Positions 1-5,282 of a DNA stretch of 7,916 bases are shown here, in pieces. The notes below the pieces were generated by a model. That model saw only the letters and a list, made by a program, of their open reading frames with translations, was not told the origin of the DNA and searched no databases. This DNA is from JBJXHB01 sp046160725. GTDB lineage: Bacteria > Pseudomonadota > Gammaproteobacteria > Burkholderiales > Burkholderiaceae_C. The position numbers and the translations under genes were made by a program. The stretch covers positions 1 to 7,916 of the forward strand of contig JBJXHB010000270.1 of the NCBI GenBank assembly GCA_046160725.1. The letters run 5' to 3'. Position 1 is the first letter of the stretch. Every line of letters begins with the position of its first letter.

Positions 1-1
1 A

Positions 2-73
2 CCCTACGAGGTGCTTCGCGCCGCCAGCGGCCCGGCAAAGCCGGTTCCGCGGCGGCCGCTTGGTTGCGCCTGA
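2..73 (+). CDS. Possible C-terminal end of an upstream gene (partial)
   Basis: The frame starting at base 2 is open for 23 codons to a TGA at 71-73 and would encode a Pro/Arg-rich tail ending in RRPLGCA. Most third positions in this frame are G or C (about 18 of 23), better than the frame starting at base 1, which is the main reason to prefer it. The stop lies 18 bases before the proposed coxE start, a spacing typical of one transcription unit. In related clusters a MoxR-type AAA+ ATPase gene or molybdenum-hydroxylase subunit genes often precede coxE, but this short tail is not recognisable as either. It may also be non-coding. Confidence 0.25.
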   Translation, partial: PYEVLRAASGPAKPVPRRPLGCA

Positions 74-91
74 TCCGATCGCACACCGACG

Positions 92-1351
92 GTGCTCCAA
101 GCTCGCAATTCCCCGGGCCGCCTGGCCGACAACGTGATGCACTTCGGCCGGGTGCTGCGCAGCGCCGGCCTGCCGGTGGGCACCGACCGCATTGCGCTGG
201 CGCAGCGCGCCCTGCGGGTGGCGGGGCTGGCGTCGCGCGAGGAGTTCCATGCGGTGCTGGCGTCGTGCCTGATCAGCCGCGCCGAGCACCGCGAGCTGTT
301 TGACGCGGCCTTCGACCTGTTCTGGCGCGACCCGGACCTGGAGGGCCGCATGCGCGCGCTGCTGCTGCCCAAGGCCGCTGTGGCCGCGCCGCCGCCGCCG
401 GCCCTGCAGGATCATCAGCGCCTGGCCGAGGCGATGTATCCGCAGCCGCCCGGCGCGCCGCCGCAGGAGCCGCCGCCGTCCATCGAGGTCGACGCCGAGC
501 TGACCTTCAGCGGCCGCGAGCGGCTGTACCAGGCCGACTTCGACAGCATGAGCAACGACGAGTGGCGCGCCGCGCTCAAGTTGCTGCCGCTGTTGCGCGC
601 CGCGCTGCCTCGGCTGCCGACGCGGCGCCAGACCCGCGCCCTGCGGCCGGGCCGGCTGGACGCCCGCGCCACGCTCGCGGCCATGGGCCGCAGTGGTGGG
701 GAGCTGCTGGGCCTGCGCTGGCGCGAGCCGGTCCGCAAGCCGCCGCCGTTGCTGGTGCTGGCCGACATCTCCGGCTCCATGAGCCGCTACTCGCGCATGC
801 TGCTGCACTTTGCGCACCGGCTGTCGCAGGCCCAGCCGCAGGTGGAGAGCTTCGTCTTCGGCACCCGGCTCACCCGCATCACCCGCGCGCTGACGCAGCG
901 CGACCCCGACCTGGCCGTGGCCCAGGCCGTGCGCAGCGCGCAGGACTGGTCCGGCGGCACGCGCATCGCCGTCAACCTGGAAGCCTTCAACCGCCAGTGG
1001 GCGCGCCGGGTGCTGAACAGCCGCGCCACCGTGCTGCTGATCACCGACGGCCTGGAACATGGCGACACCGCGGCGCTGGGCTTCGAGATGGAGCGCCTGC
1101 ACAAGAGCTGCGCCCGCCTGCTGTGGCTGAATCCGCTGCTGCGCTTTGCGCGCTTCGAGCCGCGCGCCGGCGGCATCAAGGCCATGCTGCCGCATGTGGA
1201 CCGCCACCTGCCGGTGCACAACCTGGCCAGCCTGGAGCAGCTGGTGCGCCTGCTGGCCGGGCATGATGCGCCACCGCGCCTGCACCGGCCGGCCGCCGCG
1301 GCCAGCGCAGCGACCCCCACCGCACCCCCTCAGCCGACCCCATGCAACTGA
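92..1351 (+). CDS. coxE: CoxE-like VWA domain protein (metalloenzyme maturation factor)
   Basis: A 419-residue protein of the VWA_CoxE family. CoxE proteins act in the cytoplasm with MoxR-type AAA+ ATPases (CoxD) in maturing CO-dehydrogenase-like molybdenum hydroxylases; that role is family knowledge. The N-terminal family block HFGRVLRSAGLPVG lies at about residues 17-30. A Pro/Ala-rich stretch covers about 91-132. The VWA domain starts near residue 218 and has a complete metal-ion-dependent adhesion site: D225-x-S227-x-S229 (DISGS), T290 (SGGT) and D319 (ITDG). It is therefore predicted to bind a divalent cation. GTG at 92 is preferred because it gives the usual short leader before HFGRVLR; GTG 134 and ATG 137 would cut into that block. 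I see no Shine-Dalgarno sequence. The last 28 residues are a low-complexity Ala/Pro tail that runs into coxG with a 10-base overlap, implying translational coupling. Confidence 0.9.
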   Translation: MLQARNSPGRLADNVMHFGRVLRSAGLPVGTDRIALAQRALRVAGLASREEFHAVLASCLISRAEHRELFDAAFDLFWRDPDLEGRMRALLLPKAAVAAPPPPALQDHQRLAEAMYPQPPGAPPQEPPPSIEVDAELTFSGRERLYQADFDSMSNDEWRAALKLLPLLRAALPRLPTRRQTRALRPGRLDARATLAAMGRSGGELLGLRWREPVRKPPPLLVLADISGSMSRYSRMLLHFAHRLSQAQPQVESFVFGTRLTRITRALTQRDPDLAVAQAVRSAQDWSGGTRIAVNLEAFNRQWARRVLNSRATVLLITDGLEHGDTAALGFEMERLHKSCARLLWLNPLLRFARFEPRAGGIKAMLPHVDRHLPVHNLASLEQLVRLLAGHDAPPRLHRPAAAASAATPTAPPQPTPCN

Positions 1352-1899
1352 CCGCACAAGAGACCCTGCCCGTCACCCAGGCCCAGGCCTGGGCGGCCCT
1401 GAACGACATCGAGCTGCTGCGCCAGTGCATCGCCGGCTGCGAGAGCATCACGCCGGTCGGCGACAACCGCTACGAGGTGCAGATCACCGCGGCCATCGGC
1501 CCGGTCAAGGCCAAGTTCAAAGGCAAACTGGCCCTGGAGAACCTGCAGCCGCCGCAGTCCTACACACTGCGATTCGAAGGCAGCGGCGGCGCGGCCGGCC
1601 ACGGCAAGGGCAGCGCCGACATCCGGCTGGAGAGCACCGGCGCGCAGGTCACGGTGCTGCACTACAGCGCCCAGGCCAGCGTCGGCGGCAAGATCGCGCA
1701 GATCGGCTCGCGCCTGGTGGACATGGCGGCGCAGAAGATGGCGGGCGACTTCTTCGCGGCCTTCAATGCCGAGCTGCAGAAGCGCCACCCGCCGGCCGCG
1801 CCGGCGCCCGCGCCGGTGCCGCAGCCGCAGGGGCTGTTTGCACGGCTGGCCGCCTGGTGGCTGGGCCTGTTCGGCCCCGGTGGCGGCAAGCCGCGCTGA
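1342..1899 (+). CDS. coxG: CoxG-like SRPBCC family protein (CO dehydrogenase subunit G)
   Basis: A 185-residue protein with a START/SRPBCC helix-grip fold (residues 1 to about 148) of the CoxG family. The N-terminal strand and helix (LPVTQAQAWAALND) and the late block ASVGGKIAQIGSRLVDMAAQKM at about 112-133 are typical of the family. SRPBCC domains enclose a hydrophobic pocket. CoxG is known as a membrane-recruiting partner of aerobic CO dehydrogenase, and work I recall on a mycobacterial homologue reports quinone binding. Residues about 149-163 are a Pro/Ala linker, followed by GLFARLAAWWLGLFG (164-178), a short aromatic/hydrophobic helix that looks like a membrane anchor, and a basic end (GGKPR). 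The ATG overlaps the 3' end of coxE by 10 bases and has no clear Shine-Dalgarno sequence, which fits coupled translation. Nearby catalytic subunits are not visible, so the partner enzyme, CO dehydrogenase or another molybdenum hydroxylase, is unknown. Confidence 0.9.
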   Translation: MQLTAQETLPVTQAQAWAALNDIELLRQCIAGCESITPVGDNRYEVQITAAIGPVKAKFKGKLALENLQPPQSYTLRFEGSGGAAGHGKGSADIRLESTGAQVTVLHYSAQASVGGKIAQIGSRLVDMAAQKMAGDFFAAFNAELQKRHPPAAPAPAPVPQPQGLFARLAAWWLGLFGPGGGKPR

Positions 1900-1911
1900 G
1901 GTCGGACACGC

Positions 1912-1960
1912 GGTGCAGGCGTGGCAGGTGGGCCGCCTGGGTCCGCTCGCCGCCTGCGCC
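1912..1960. terminator. Nested inverted repeat between convergent coxG and cupin genes
   Basis: The outer arms GGTGCAGGCG (1912-1921) and CGCCTGCGCC (1951-1960) pair over ten positions with one G-U. Inside the loop, CAGGTG (1925-1930) and CGCCTG (1934-1939) form a second small hairpin with one G-U. The element lies in the 65-base gap between two convergent stop codons, the expected place for a bidirectional terminator. There is no T-tract on either side, so it is not a classic intrinsic terminator. It could instead be a chance GC-rich repeat. Confidence 0.4.
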
Positions 1961-1964
1961 GTCC

Positions 1965-2480
1965 CTACTCGCCGTCCCAGTAGTCGCGGTCGTCGCCCTT
2001 GCGGGAAATGTGGGCGAACTCGTTGCCGGCCTCGTCGATGAAGTACGCCGCCACCTTGCCCGAATCCGGGTACTCGCAGATCTCCGGCGTCACTTTCGAG
2101 CTGATCGACAGGTAGCGCAGGTCGGCATCGCCGGTGTTGATGATCTGGTGCGCCGTGGAAGCGTCGCCGCGTGGGCAGCCGACCACGTCGCCGGCCCGCA
2201 GCGCATGCCGCGCATCGCCCAGCCGCAGCTGGCCGACACCCTCCAGGATGACGAACAGCTCGTCATTGGCCAGGTGGCTGTGGTGCGGATAGGCCGCCTT
2301 GCCGGGCGGCACCACGGTGAGGTTGCAACCCACCAGGCGCAGGCCCAGCGCGTCTGCGATGGGCGCGCGGCGCACCTCGATGCGTGCCGCTACTGCAGGC
2401 GGCGGCGCCCACTCGGCGGGCCGGCCTTCGGGTTGCAGGTCGGACAGATGGATGACGGGATGGCGAGCAGTGGTGGTCAT
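1965..2480 (-). CDS. Cupin domain-containing protein
   Basis: A 171-residue single-domain cupin. The first cupin motif is visible as PHHSHLANDELFVILEG (65-81), supplying H67, H69 and E74 as likely metal ligands, with H66 beside them. The second motif includes H111 in TAHQIINTG. The later blocks EYPDSGKVA (136-144) and YWDG near the C-terminus resemble a widespread group of small proteobacterial cupins of unknown substrate. The protein is predicted to be cytoplasmic and metal-binding; an enzymatic (dioxygenase or isomerase-like) or sugar/small-molecule-binding role cannot be told apart from sequence. The ATG at 2480 is supported by AGGA on the minus strand (2485-2488), although the 4-base spacing is short. 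The gene is divergent from the VOC gene and convergent with coxG, so it is probably a single-gene transcript. Confidence 0.88.
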   Translation of the reverse strand: MTTTARHPVIHLSDLQPEGRPAEWAPPPAVAARIEVRRAPIADALGLRLVGCNLTVVPPGKAAYPHHSHLANDELFVILEGVGQLRLGDARHALRAGDVVGCPRGDASTAHQIINTGDADLRYLSISSKVTPEICEYPDSGKVAAYFIDEAGNEFAHISRKGDDRDYWDGE

Positions 2481-2554
2481 GGCGTCCTGGAGGGCTGTGG
2501 CGCGTGGCGGCCAGGGTTGGCATGATGCCGGGCACGACCACCGCCCGCTACCCC
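2481..2554. promoter_or_regulatory. Divergent intergenic region with a palindrome (possible operator)
   Basis: This 74-base gap separates the divergent cupin and VOC starts and should hold both promoters. Near its centre is GGCAT-G-ATGCC (2519-2529), a perfect 5-bp inverted repeat around one base. It overlaps a second one, GCCA-GGGT-TGGC (2510-2521). Such a cluster between divergent genes resembles a repressor or activator site, but no regulator gene is adjacent. I could not assign convincing -35/-10 boxes. If translation of the VOC gene begins at 2522, the palindrome would lie inside its start region instead. Confidence 0.25.
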
Positions 2555-2923
2555 ATGGACAACCTGCGCATCACCGAGATCAAGGCCTTTGTTCCGGCAC
2601 GGGACTTTGTACTGTCCAAGCGCTTCTATCAGGACCTCGGCTTCACCTTGGCGTCCGAGGGTGGCGGGGTGGCCTATCTCCACCGCGGCCCGGTCAGCTT
2701 TCTGCTGCAGGACTTCTATGTCGATGTCTTGGCCGACAACTTCATGATGCACATCCTGGTCGAGGACGTCGACGCCTGGCGGCGCCATGTCGATGCCAGC
2801 GGCGTGGCGGCCACCTATGGCGTCCGGGTGACCGATGTCGAGCTGCAGCCCTGGCGGATGCGGGACTTCTGCCTGTTCGACCCGTCCGGCGTGCTCTGGC
2901 GCATCGGGCAGAACGTGGCCTGA
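2555..2923 (+). CDS. VOC family (glyoxalase/bleomycin resistance fold) protein
   Basis: A 122-residue single VOC domain with two beta-alpha-beta-beta-beta units. The first has RITEIKAFVPARD and RFYQDLGF (5-30) followed by SFLLQDFYV (48-56). The second has MMHILVEDVDAWRRHV (64-79) and ends in LFDPSGVLWRIGQ (107-119). The family includes glyoxalases, ring-cleavage dioxygenases and antibiotic-binding proteins. H66 sits where many members have a metal ligand, but the first strand has no His at the usual place (AFVPARD), so catalytic metal binding is doubtful. The function is unknown. ATG 2555 is chosen because related proteins begin just before the L-x-I-T-E-I-K motif. ATG 2522 or 2525 would add 10-11 residues without domain character but has AGGG (2513-2516) upstream. 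The stop codon lies 19 bases from the stop of the next, convergent gene. Confidence 0.85.
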   Translation: MDNLRITEIKAFVPARDFVLSKRFYQDLGFTLASEGGGVAYLHRGPVSFLLQDFYVDVLADNFMMHILVEDVDAWRRHVDASGVAATYGVRVTDVELQPWRMRDFCLFDPSGVLWRIGQNVA

Positions 2924-2929
2924 GCCGCA

Positions 2930-2943
2930 ACGCCCGCAGGCGT
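2930..2943. terminator. Short hairpin between convergent VOC and CNB genes
   Basis: ACGCC (2930-2934) and GGCGT (2939-2943) form a perfect 5-bp stem around CGCA in the 19-base gap between convergent stop codons; the last base touches the stop codon of the minus-strand gene. It is short and has no T-tract, so a terminator role is only suggested by position. Confidence 0.2.
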
Positions 2944-3527
2944 CAGCCACCCGTCATCGACGCATACAGCTTCAGCTGGTCGCTCATCGCGCGCAGCCGG
3001 TCGGCCAGGCGGCAGCACAGGCCCACCATCAACCTTGATGCGATGGCGGGGTGGCGATCGATCAGCAGCTCCAGCGCGCGGCGCGACATGCCGGCGGCCT
3101 GGACCGCGCTGACCGCGATGCAGGTGCTGGAGCGGGGCGAGCCGTCCAGCAGTGCCATCTCGCCGATCAGCGAGCCCGGACCCATCACCGAGATCGGCAC
3201 CGCCTCGCCACCACCGCCGGCGGCCACCGAGACGGCGACTTCGCCGTCCAGCACCAGCAGCATGTGGTCCAGGTTCTTCTGGTCGCCCTCGCGCATCAGC
3301 ACGGTGCCGGCCGCAAAGCTGACCAGGCGCATGTGGGTCACCACCACCGCGGCATCCTCCAGCGTCAGCGGCAGCAGGGCGTTGGGGGTCAGCAGCAGCT
3401 CGGCGGCGCGGCGTGCCTGCTCGGGCGCATCTGCAAACGAGCGCGAGCGTGGTGCCGGTGGTGGGGTGGCGGGTGCGGACACGGTGGCAGCGCCGAGGCG
3501 CGGTGGGGTCAGGGCGGAAGTTTGCAC
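2943..3527 (-). CDS. Stand-alone cyclic nucleotide-binding domain protein
   Basis: A 194-residue protein with one CNB (Crp-like beta-barrel) domain at about residues 65-150. The phosphate-binding cassette is intact: GSLIGEMALLDGSPRSST with E123 and R132 in the positions that contact the ribose and phosphate of cAMP or cGMP. The upstream strand RLVSFAAGTVLMREGD (67-82) is also typical. The protein ends in an amphipathic helix (about 166-191) that may dimerise. There is no helix-turn-helix, kinase, channel or other output domain. A Pro/Ala-rich leader precedes the domain. The frame stays open to 3662, but that would overlap the start of the divergent EamA gene, so GTG 3527 is chosen, with GGGG 9 bases upstream. 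GTG 3482 (179 residues) is possible. The likely job is sensing a cyclic nucleotide and acting through a partner protein; the ligand and the partner are unknown. Confidence 0.8.
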   Translation of the reverse strand: MQTSALTPPRLGAATVSAPATPPPAPRSRSFADAPEQARRAAELLLTPNALLPLTLEDAAVVVTHMRLVSFAAGTVLMREGDQKNLDHMLLVLDGEVAVSVAAGGGGEAVPISVMGPGSLIGEMALLDGSPRSSTCIAVSAVQAAGMSRRALELLIDRHPAIASRLMVGLCCRLADRLRAMSDQLKLYASMTGG

Positions 3528-3597
3528 CGCTTTGCGCCCCGCTCCATCCGCAGCTTGCCGGAGGGCACGCTTCCCGTCGCACCCACAATGCGCGTCG
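3528..3597. other. Divergent intergenic gap between CNB and EamA genes
   Basis: Seventy bases separate the proposed CNB and EamA starts and must hold both promoters if these starts are right. I see no convincing -35/-10 pair, operator palindrome or strong Shine-Dalgarno sequence. A GAGGG at 3561-3565 is too far from the EamA ATG to act as its ribosome-binding site. The ATG at 3588 is in a different frame from the EamA gene. Confidence 0.3.
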
Positions 3598-4485
3598 ATG
3601 TCCCCACGCCACCGTCTGGCCGTGGCGCTGCTGTGGCTGACGCCGGCGCTCTGGTCCAGCAACTACCTGATCGCCCGCGCTGCCGACGGCGTGATCGCGC
3701 CGCATATGCTGGCCAGCCTGCGCTGGGGCCTGGCCGGCGCCTTGCTGCTGCCGTTTGCCTGGCGCGACTTCGCGGCCGCGCCGGCCGGCTGGTGGCGGGC
3801 CGAGTGGCCGCACCTGCTGGTGCTCGGCGCACTGGGCATGTGGGTCTGTGGCGCCATCGTCTACCTGGGCGCACAGACCACGTCGGCGCTGAACATCGGC
3901 CTGATCTATGCGGCCTGCCCGGTGGGTATTGCCATCATCGGCGTGCGCCTGCTGGGCGAGCGGCTCAGCGGCACGCAGCGCGTCAGCATGGCGCTGGCCC
4001 TGGCCGGCGTGGTCTACGTCATCGCGCGGGGCGACCCGGCCAACCTGCTGAACCTGCGTCTCACGCCCGGCGACGGCTGGATCGTCCTGGCCGCGTTGTC
4101 CTGGGTGGCCTATTCGGTGCTGCTGTCACGCTGGCGTTCGGTGCTGGGCGGCGCCGCCCGTCTGGTGGCCACCATCGCCGGCGGCCTGGTGCTGCTGCTG
4201 CCGCTGACGCTGCTGGAGGCCTGGCTGCAGCCGACGCCCGGCCTGACCGCTCAGGGCCTGCTGCTGGGGGCGGCGGCGGCGCTGCTGCCGGGCGCGCTGT
4301 CCTACTCGGCCTTCGGCTTCATCCAGCGCGAGCTGGGCGTGGCGCGCAGTGCGCTGATGATGTACGTGGCGCCACTGTGGGCCGCGCTGCTGGGCTGGCT
4401 GATGCTGGGCGAGCCGCCCCGGGCCTACCACCTCGTGGGCGCGGCACTGATCCTGCCGGCCATCTGGCTGGCGTCGCGGCGCTGA
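3598..4485 (+). CDS. EamA/DMT superfamily transporter
   Basis: A 295-residue integral inner-membrane protein of the drug/metabolite transporter superfamily, a usual length for two tandem EamA repeats with about ten transmembrane helices. The first repeat runs from residues 8 to about 143 and ends in LLGERLSGTQRVSMALALAGVVYV. The second runs from about 160 to 292 and ends in MLGEPPRAYHLVGAALILPAIW. The GE pair before the last helix of each repeat (G120-E121 and G271-E272) is characteristic. The early SSNYLIARA segment after the first helix is also typical. Members export amino acids, metabolites or drugs, and the substrate cannot be inferred here. ATG 3598 starts just before the first helix; no upstream alternative improves it and no Shine-Dalgarno sequence is evident. 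The gene appears monocistronic, with a hairpin directly after its stop. Confidence 0.92.
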   Translation: MSPRHRLAVALLWLTPALWSSNYLIARAADGVIAPHMLASLRWGLAGALLLPFAWRDFAAAPAGWWRAEWPHLLVLGALGMWVCGAIVYLGAQTTSALNIGLIYAACPVGIAIIGVRLLGERLSGTQRVSMALALAGVVYVIARGDPANLLNLRLTPGDGWIVLAALSWVAYSVLLSRWRSVLGGAARLVATIAGGLVLLLPLTLLEAWLQPTPGLTAQGLLLGAAAALLPGALSYSAFGFIQRELGVARSALMMYVAPLWAALLGWLMLGEPPRAYHLVGAALILPAIWLASRR

Positions 4486-4501
4486 GGCCGCAGTCCGGCC
4501 T
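4485..4501 (+). terminator. Hairpin directly after the EamA stop
   Basis: AGGCCG (4485-4490) and CGGCCT (4496-4501) form a perfect 6-bp GC-rich stem with a 5-base loop (CAGTC), followed by TTGT. The stem begins at the last base of the EamA stop codon. The position and stem fit an intrinsic terminator, but the T-run is weak. Confidence 0.4.
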
Positions 4502-4515
4502 TGTCGCGAGCAGGG

Positions 4516-4567
4516 CCCGGACGAGGGCGCCTGATGTCCGCCTGGGCGCCTCGCCCTCGTACTCGGG
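4516..4567. repeat. Intergenic inverted repeat upstream of the membrane-anchored protein
   Basis: ACGAGGGCG (4521-4529) and CGCCCTCGT (4552-4560) are perfect 9-bp inverted arms around a 22-base loop. The stem can extend across a small internal loop by CCCG (4516-4519) with CGGG (4564-4567). GGCGCC occurs at 4526-4531 and again at 4545-4550, giving an alternative pairing. It lies between the EamA stop and the next start, with no T-tract. It may be a second terminator, a 5' leader structure of the downstream gene, or an operator. Confidence 0.4.
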
Positions 4568-4597
4568 ATGGAGCGGCCATCGGGCCGCACATCAGCC

Positions 4598-4602
4598 GGG
4601 GA
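4598..4602 (+). promoter_or_regulatory. Ribosome-binding site (GGGGA) deciding the start at 4610
   Basis: GGGGA sits 7 bases before ATG 4610, a good Shine-Dalgarno spacing. The upstream in-frame ATG at 4568 has no comparable site and lies directly after the intergenic hairpin, so the shorter protein is preferred. Confidence 0.5.
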
Positions 4603-4609
4603 CGTCACC

Positions 4610-5245
4610 ATGGATCGGAATCGCCAGGCCACCAGCACCGCCGAGACCCGGCCAGGGTCGTGGATGGCCGGGTCGCGCACGCGCTGGCGCATCGGCGCCA
4701 CCCTTGCCGGCGCGTGCGCCGTCGCGACCCTCCTGGCCGCCGCCCAGCACGCCGTGCACCGGTTCGCGCCGGACGCACCCGAGGCCAGGGCGCCGTCGCC
4801 GCCCGCGGACCCGCATGCCGCCCTGGGTGCCGATGCGGCCGAAGACGCGACCGCCGTGGAACTCGTCACCCGCTTCGCCCTGAACGCCTTGCTGGCGCCG
4901 CTGATCGACGACGACGACCCGCCGCGCTGGACCGACGTGGCGATGCACCACTTCTGCGGTCCAGCCACCGCGGTGGAGGTCGATGGTCGGCCGATGGTGC
5001 CGGGCCGCCGGCTGCCCGGGCGGGACTTCACGGTGCACTGGCACCTGGACCGCTGCCAGCCCTTCGATGCCGCATCGGTGGAACTTTCCGGCACCGTTGC
5101 CCTGCAGGTCTCGCACCGCGGCCATGCCCTGGTGGCCGTGGTCCATGCCGGCGACATGTCGATCCTGAGTGCCGCGGGCGTCAGCCGGCTGCGGCATCCG
5201 TTCTCGGCGGCGCTGGCGATGTCCGGCCCCGCAAAGGCGCCCTGA
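4610..5245 (+). CDS. Membrane-anchored protein of unknown function
   Basis: A 211-residue protein that I cannot assign to a named family. A polar, basic N-terminus (1-26, ending RTRWR) is followed by one hydrophobic segment, about 27-46, then a Pro/Ala-rich linker (about 52-80). This fits a signal anchor with the rest outside the cytoplasm. The C-terminal domain (about 81-205) starts with a helix (TAVELVTRFALNALLAPLI) and an acidic run D100-D103. It continues with WTDVAMHHFCGP (107-118) and VHWHLDRCQPF (142-152). Alternating hydrophobic stretches after residue 155 suggest beta strands. The two Cys outside the hydrophobic segment, C116 and C149, could form a disulfide, and H113, H114, H143 and H145 cluster near them and might bind metal; both are inference. 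G/C third positions and the good ribosome-binding site support a real gene. It follows EamA after 124 bases, probably as its own unit. Confidence 0.75.
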   Translation: MDRNRQATSTAETRPGSWMAGSRTRWRIGATLAGACAVATLLAAAQHAVHRFAPDAPEARAPSPPADPHAALGADAAEDATAVELVTRFALNALLAPLIDDDDPPRWTDVAMHHFCGPATAVEVDGRPMVPGRRLPGRDFTVHWHLDRCQPFDAASVELSGTVALQVSHRGHALVAVVHAGDMSILSAAGVSRLRHPFSAALAMSGPAKAP

Positions 5246-5255
5246 GTCGTCCTGA

Positions 5256-5282
5256 GGTGCCGGCGGCCGTCAGCCCGGCGCC
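5256..5282. terminator. Hairpin at the convergent junction with the FAD/Fe-S gene
   Basis: GGTGCCGG (5256-5263) and CCGGCGCC (5275-5282) pair over eight positions with one G-U around an 11-base loop. The stop codon of the minus-strand gene falls in the loop. The location between convergent stops (5245 and 5270) fits a shared terminator, but there is no T-tract and part of the stem is coding sequence. Confidence 0.3.

Noticed and set aside
388..480. CCG/CCGCAG-rich repeats as a possible repeat element
   Set aside because: They encode the Pro/Ala-rich linker of CoxE in the correct frame and are not regularly spaced; no CRISPR-like or mobile-element structure.
1146..2525. Open + strand frame spanning coxE end, coxG and the cupin gene
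   Set aside because: It crosses three well-supported genes and has no domain features; treated as a composition artefact.
2299..3597. Long open + strand frame continuing upstream of the EamA gene
   Set aside because: It runs across the cupin, VOC and CNB genes, which have clear domains in other frames. It gives Arg/Ala-rich sequence without domain motifs until the EamA start at 3598. Long open frames are expected by chance at this GC content.
3528..3662. Extended N-terminus of the CNB protein starting at 3662
   Set aside because: The extension overlaps the well-supported start of the divergent EamA gene and has no recognisable domain; GTG 3527 avoids the overlap.
4568..4609. Earlier ATG (4568) for the membrane-anchored protein
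   Set aside because: It has no ribosome-binding site, lies directly beside the inverted repeat and adds 14 residues of no character; ATG 4610 has GGGGA at good spacing.
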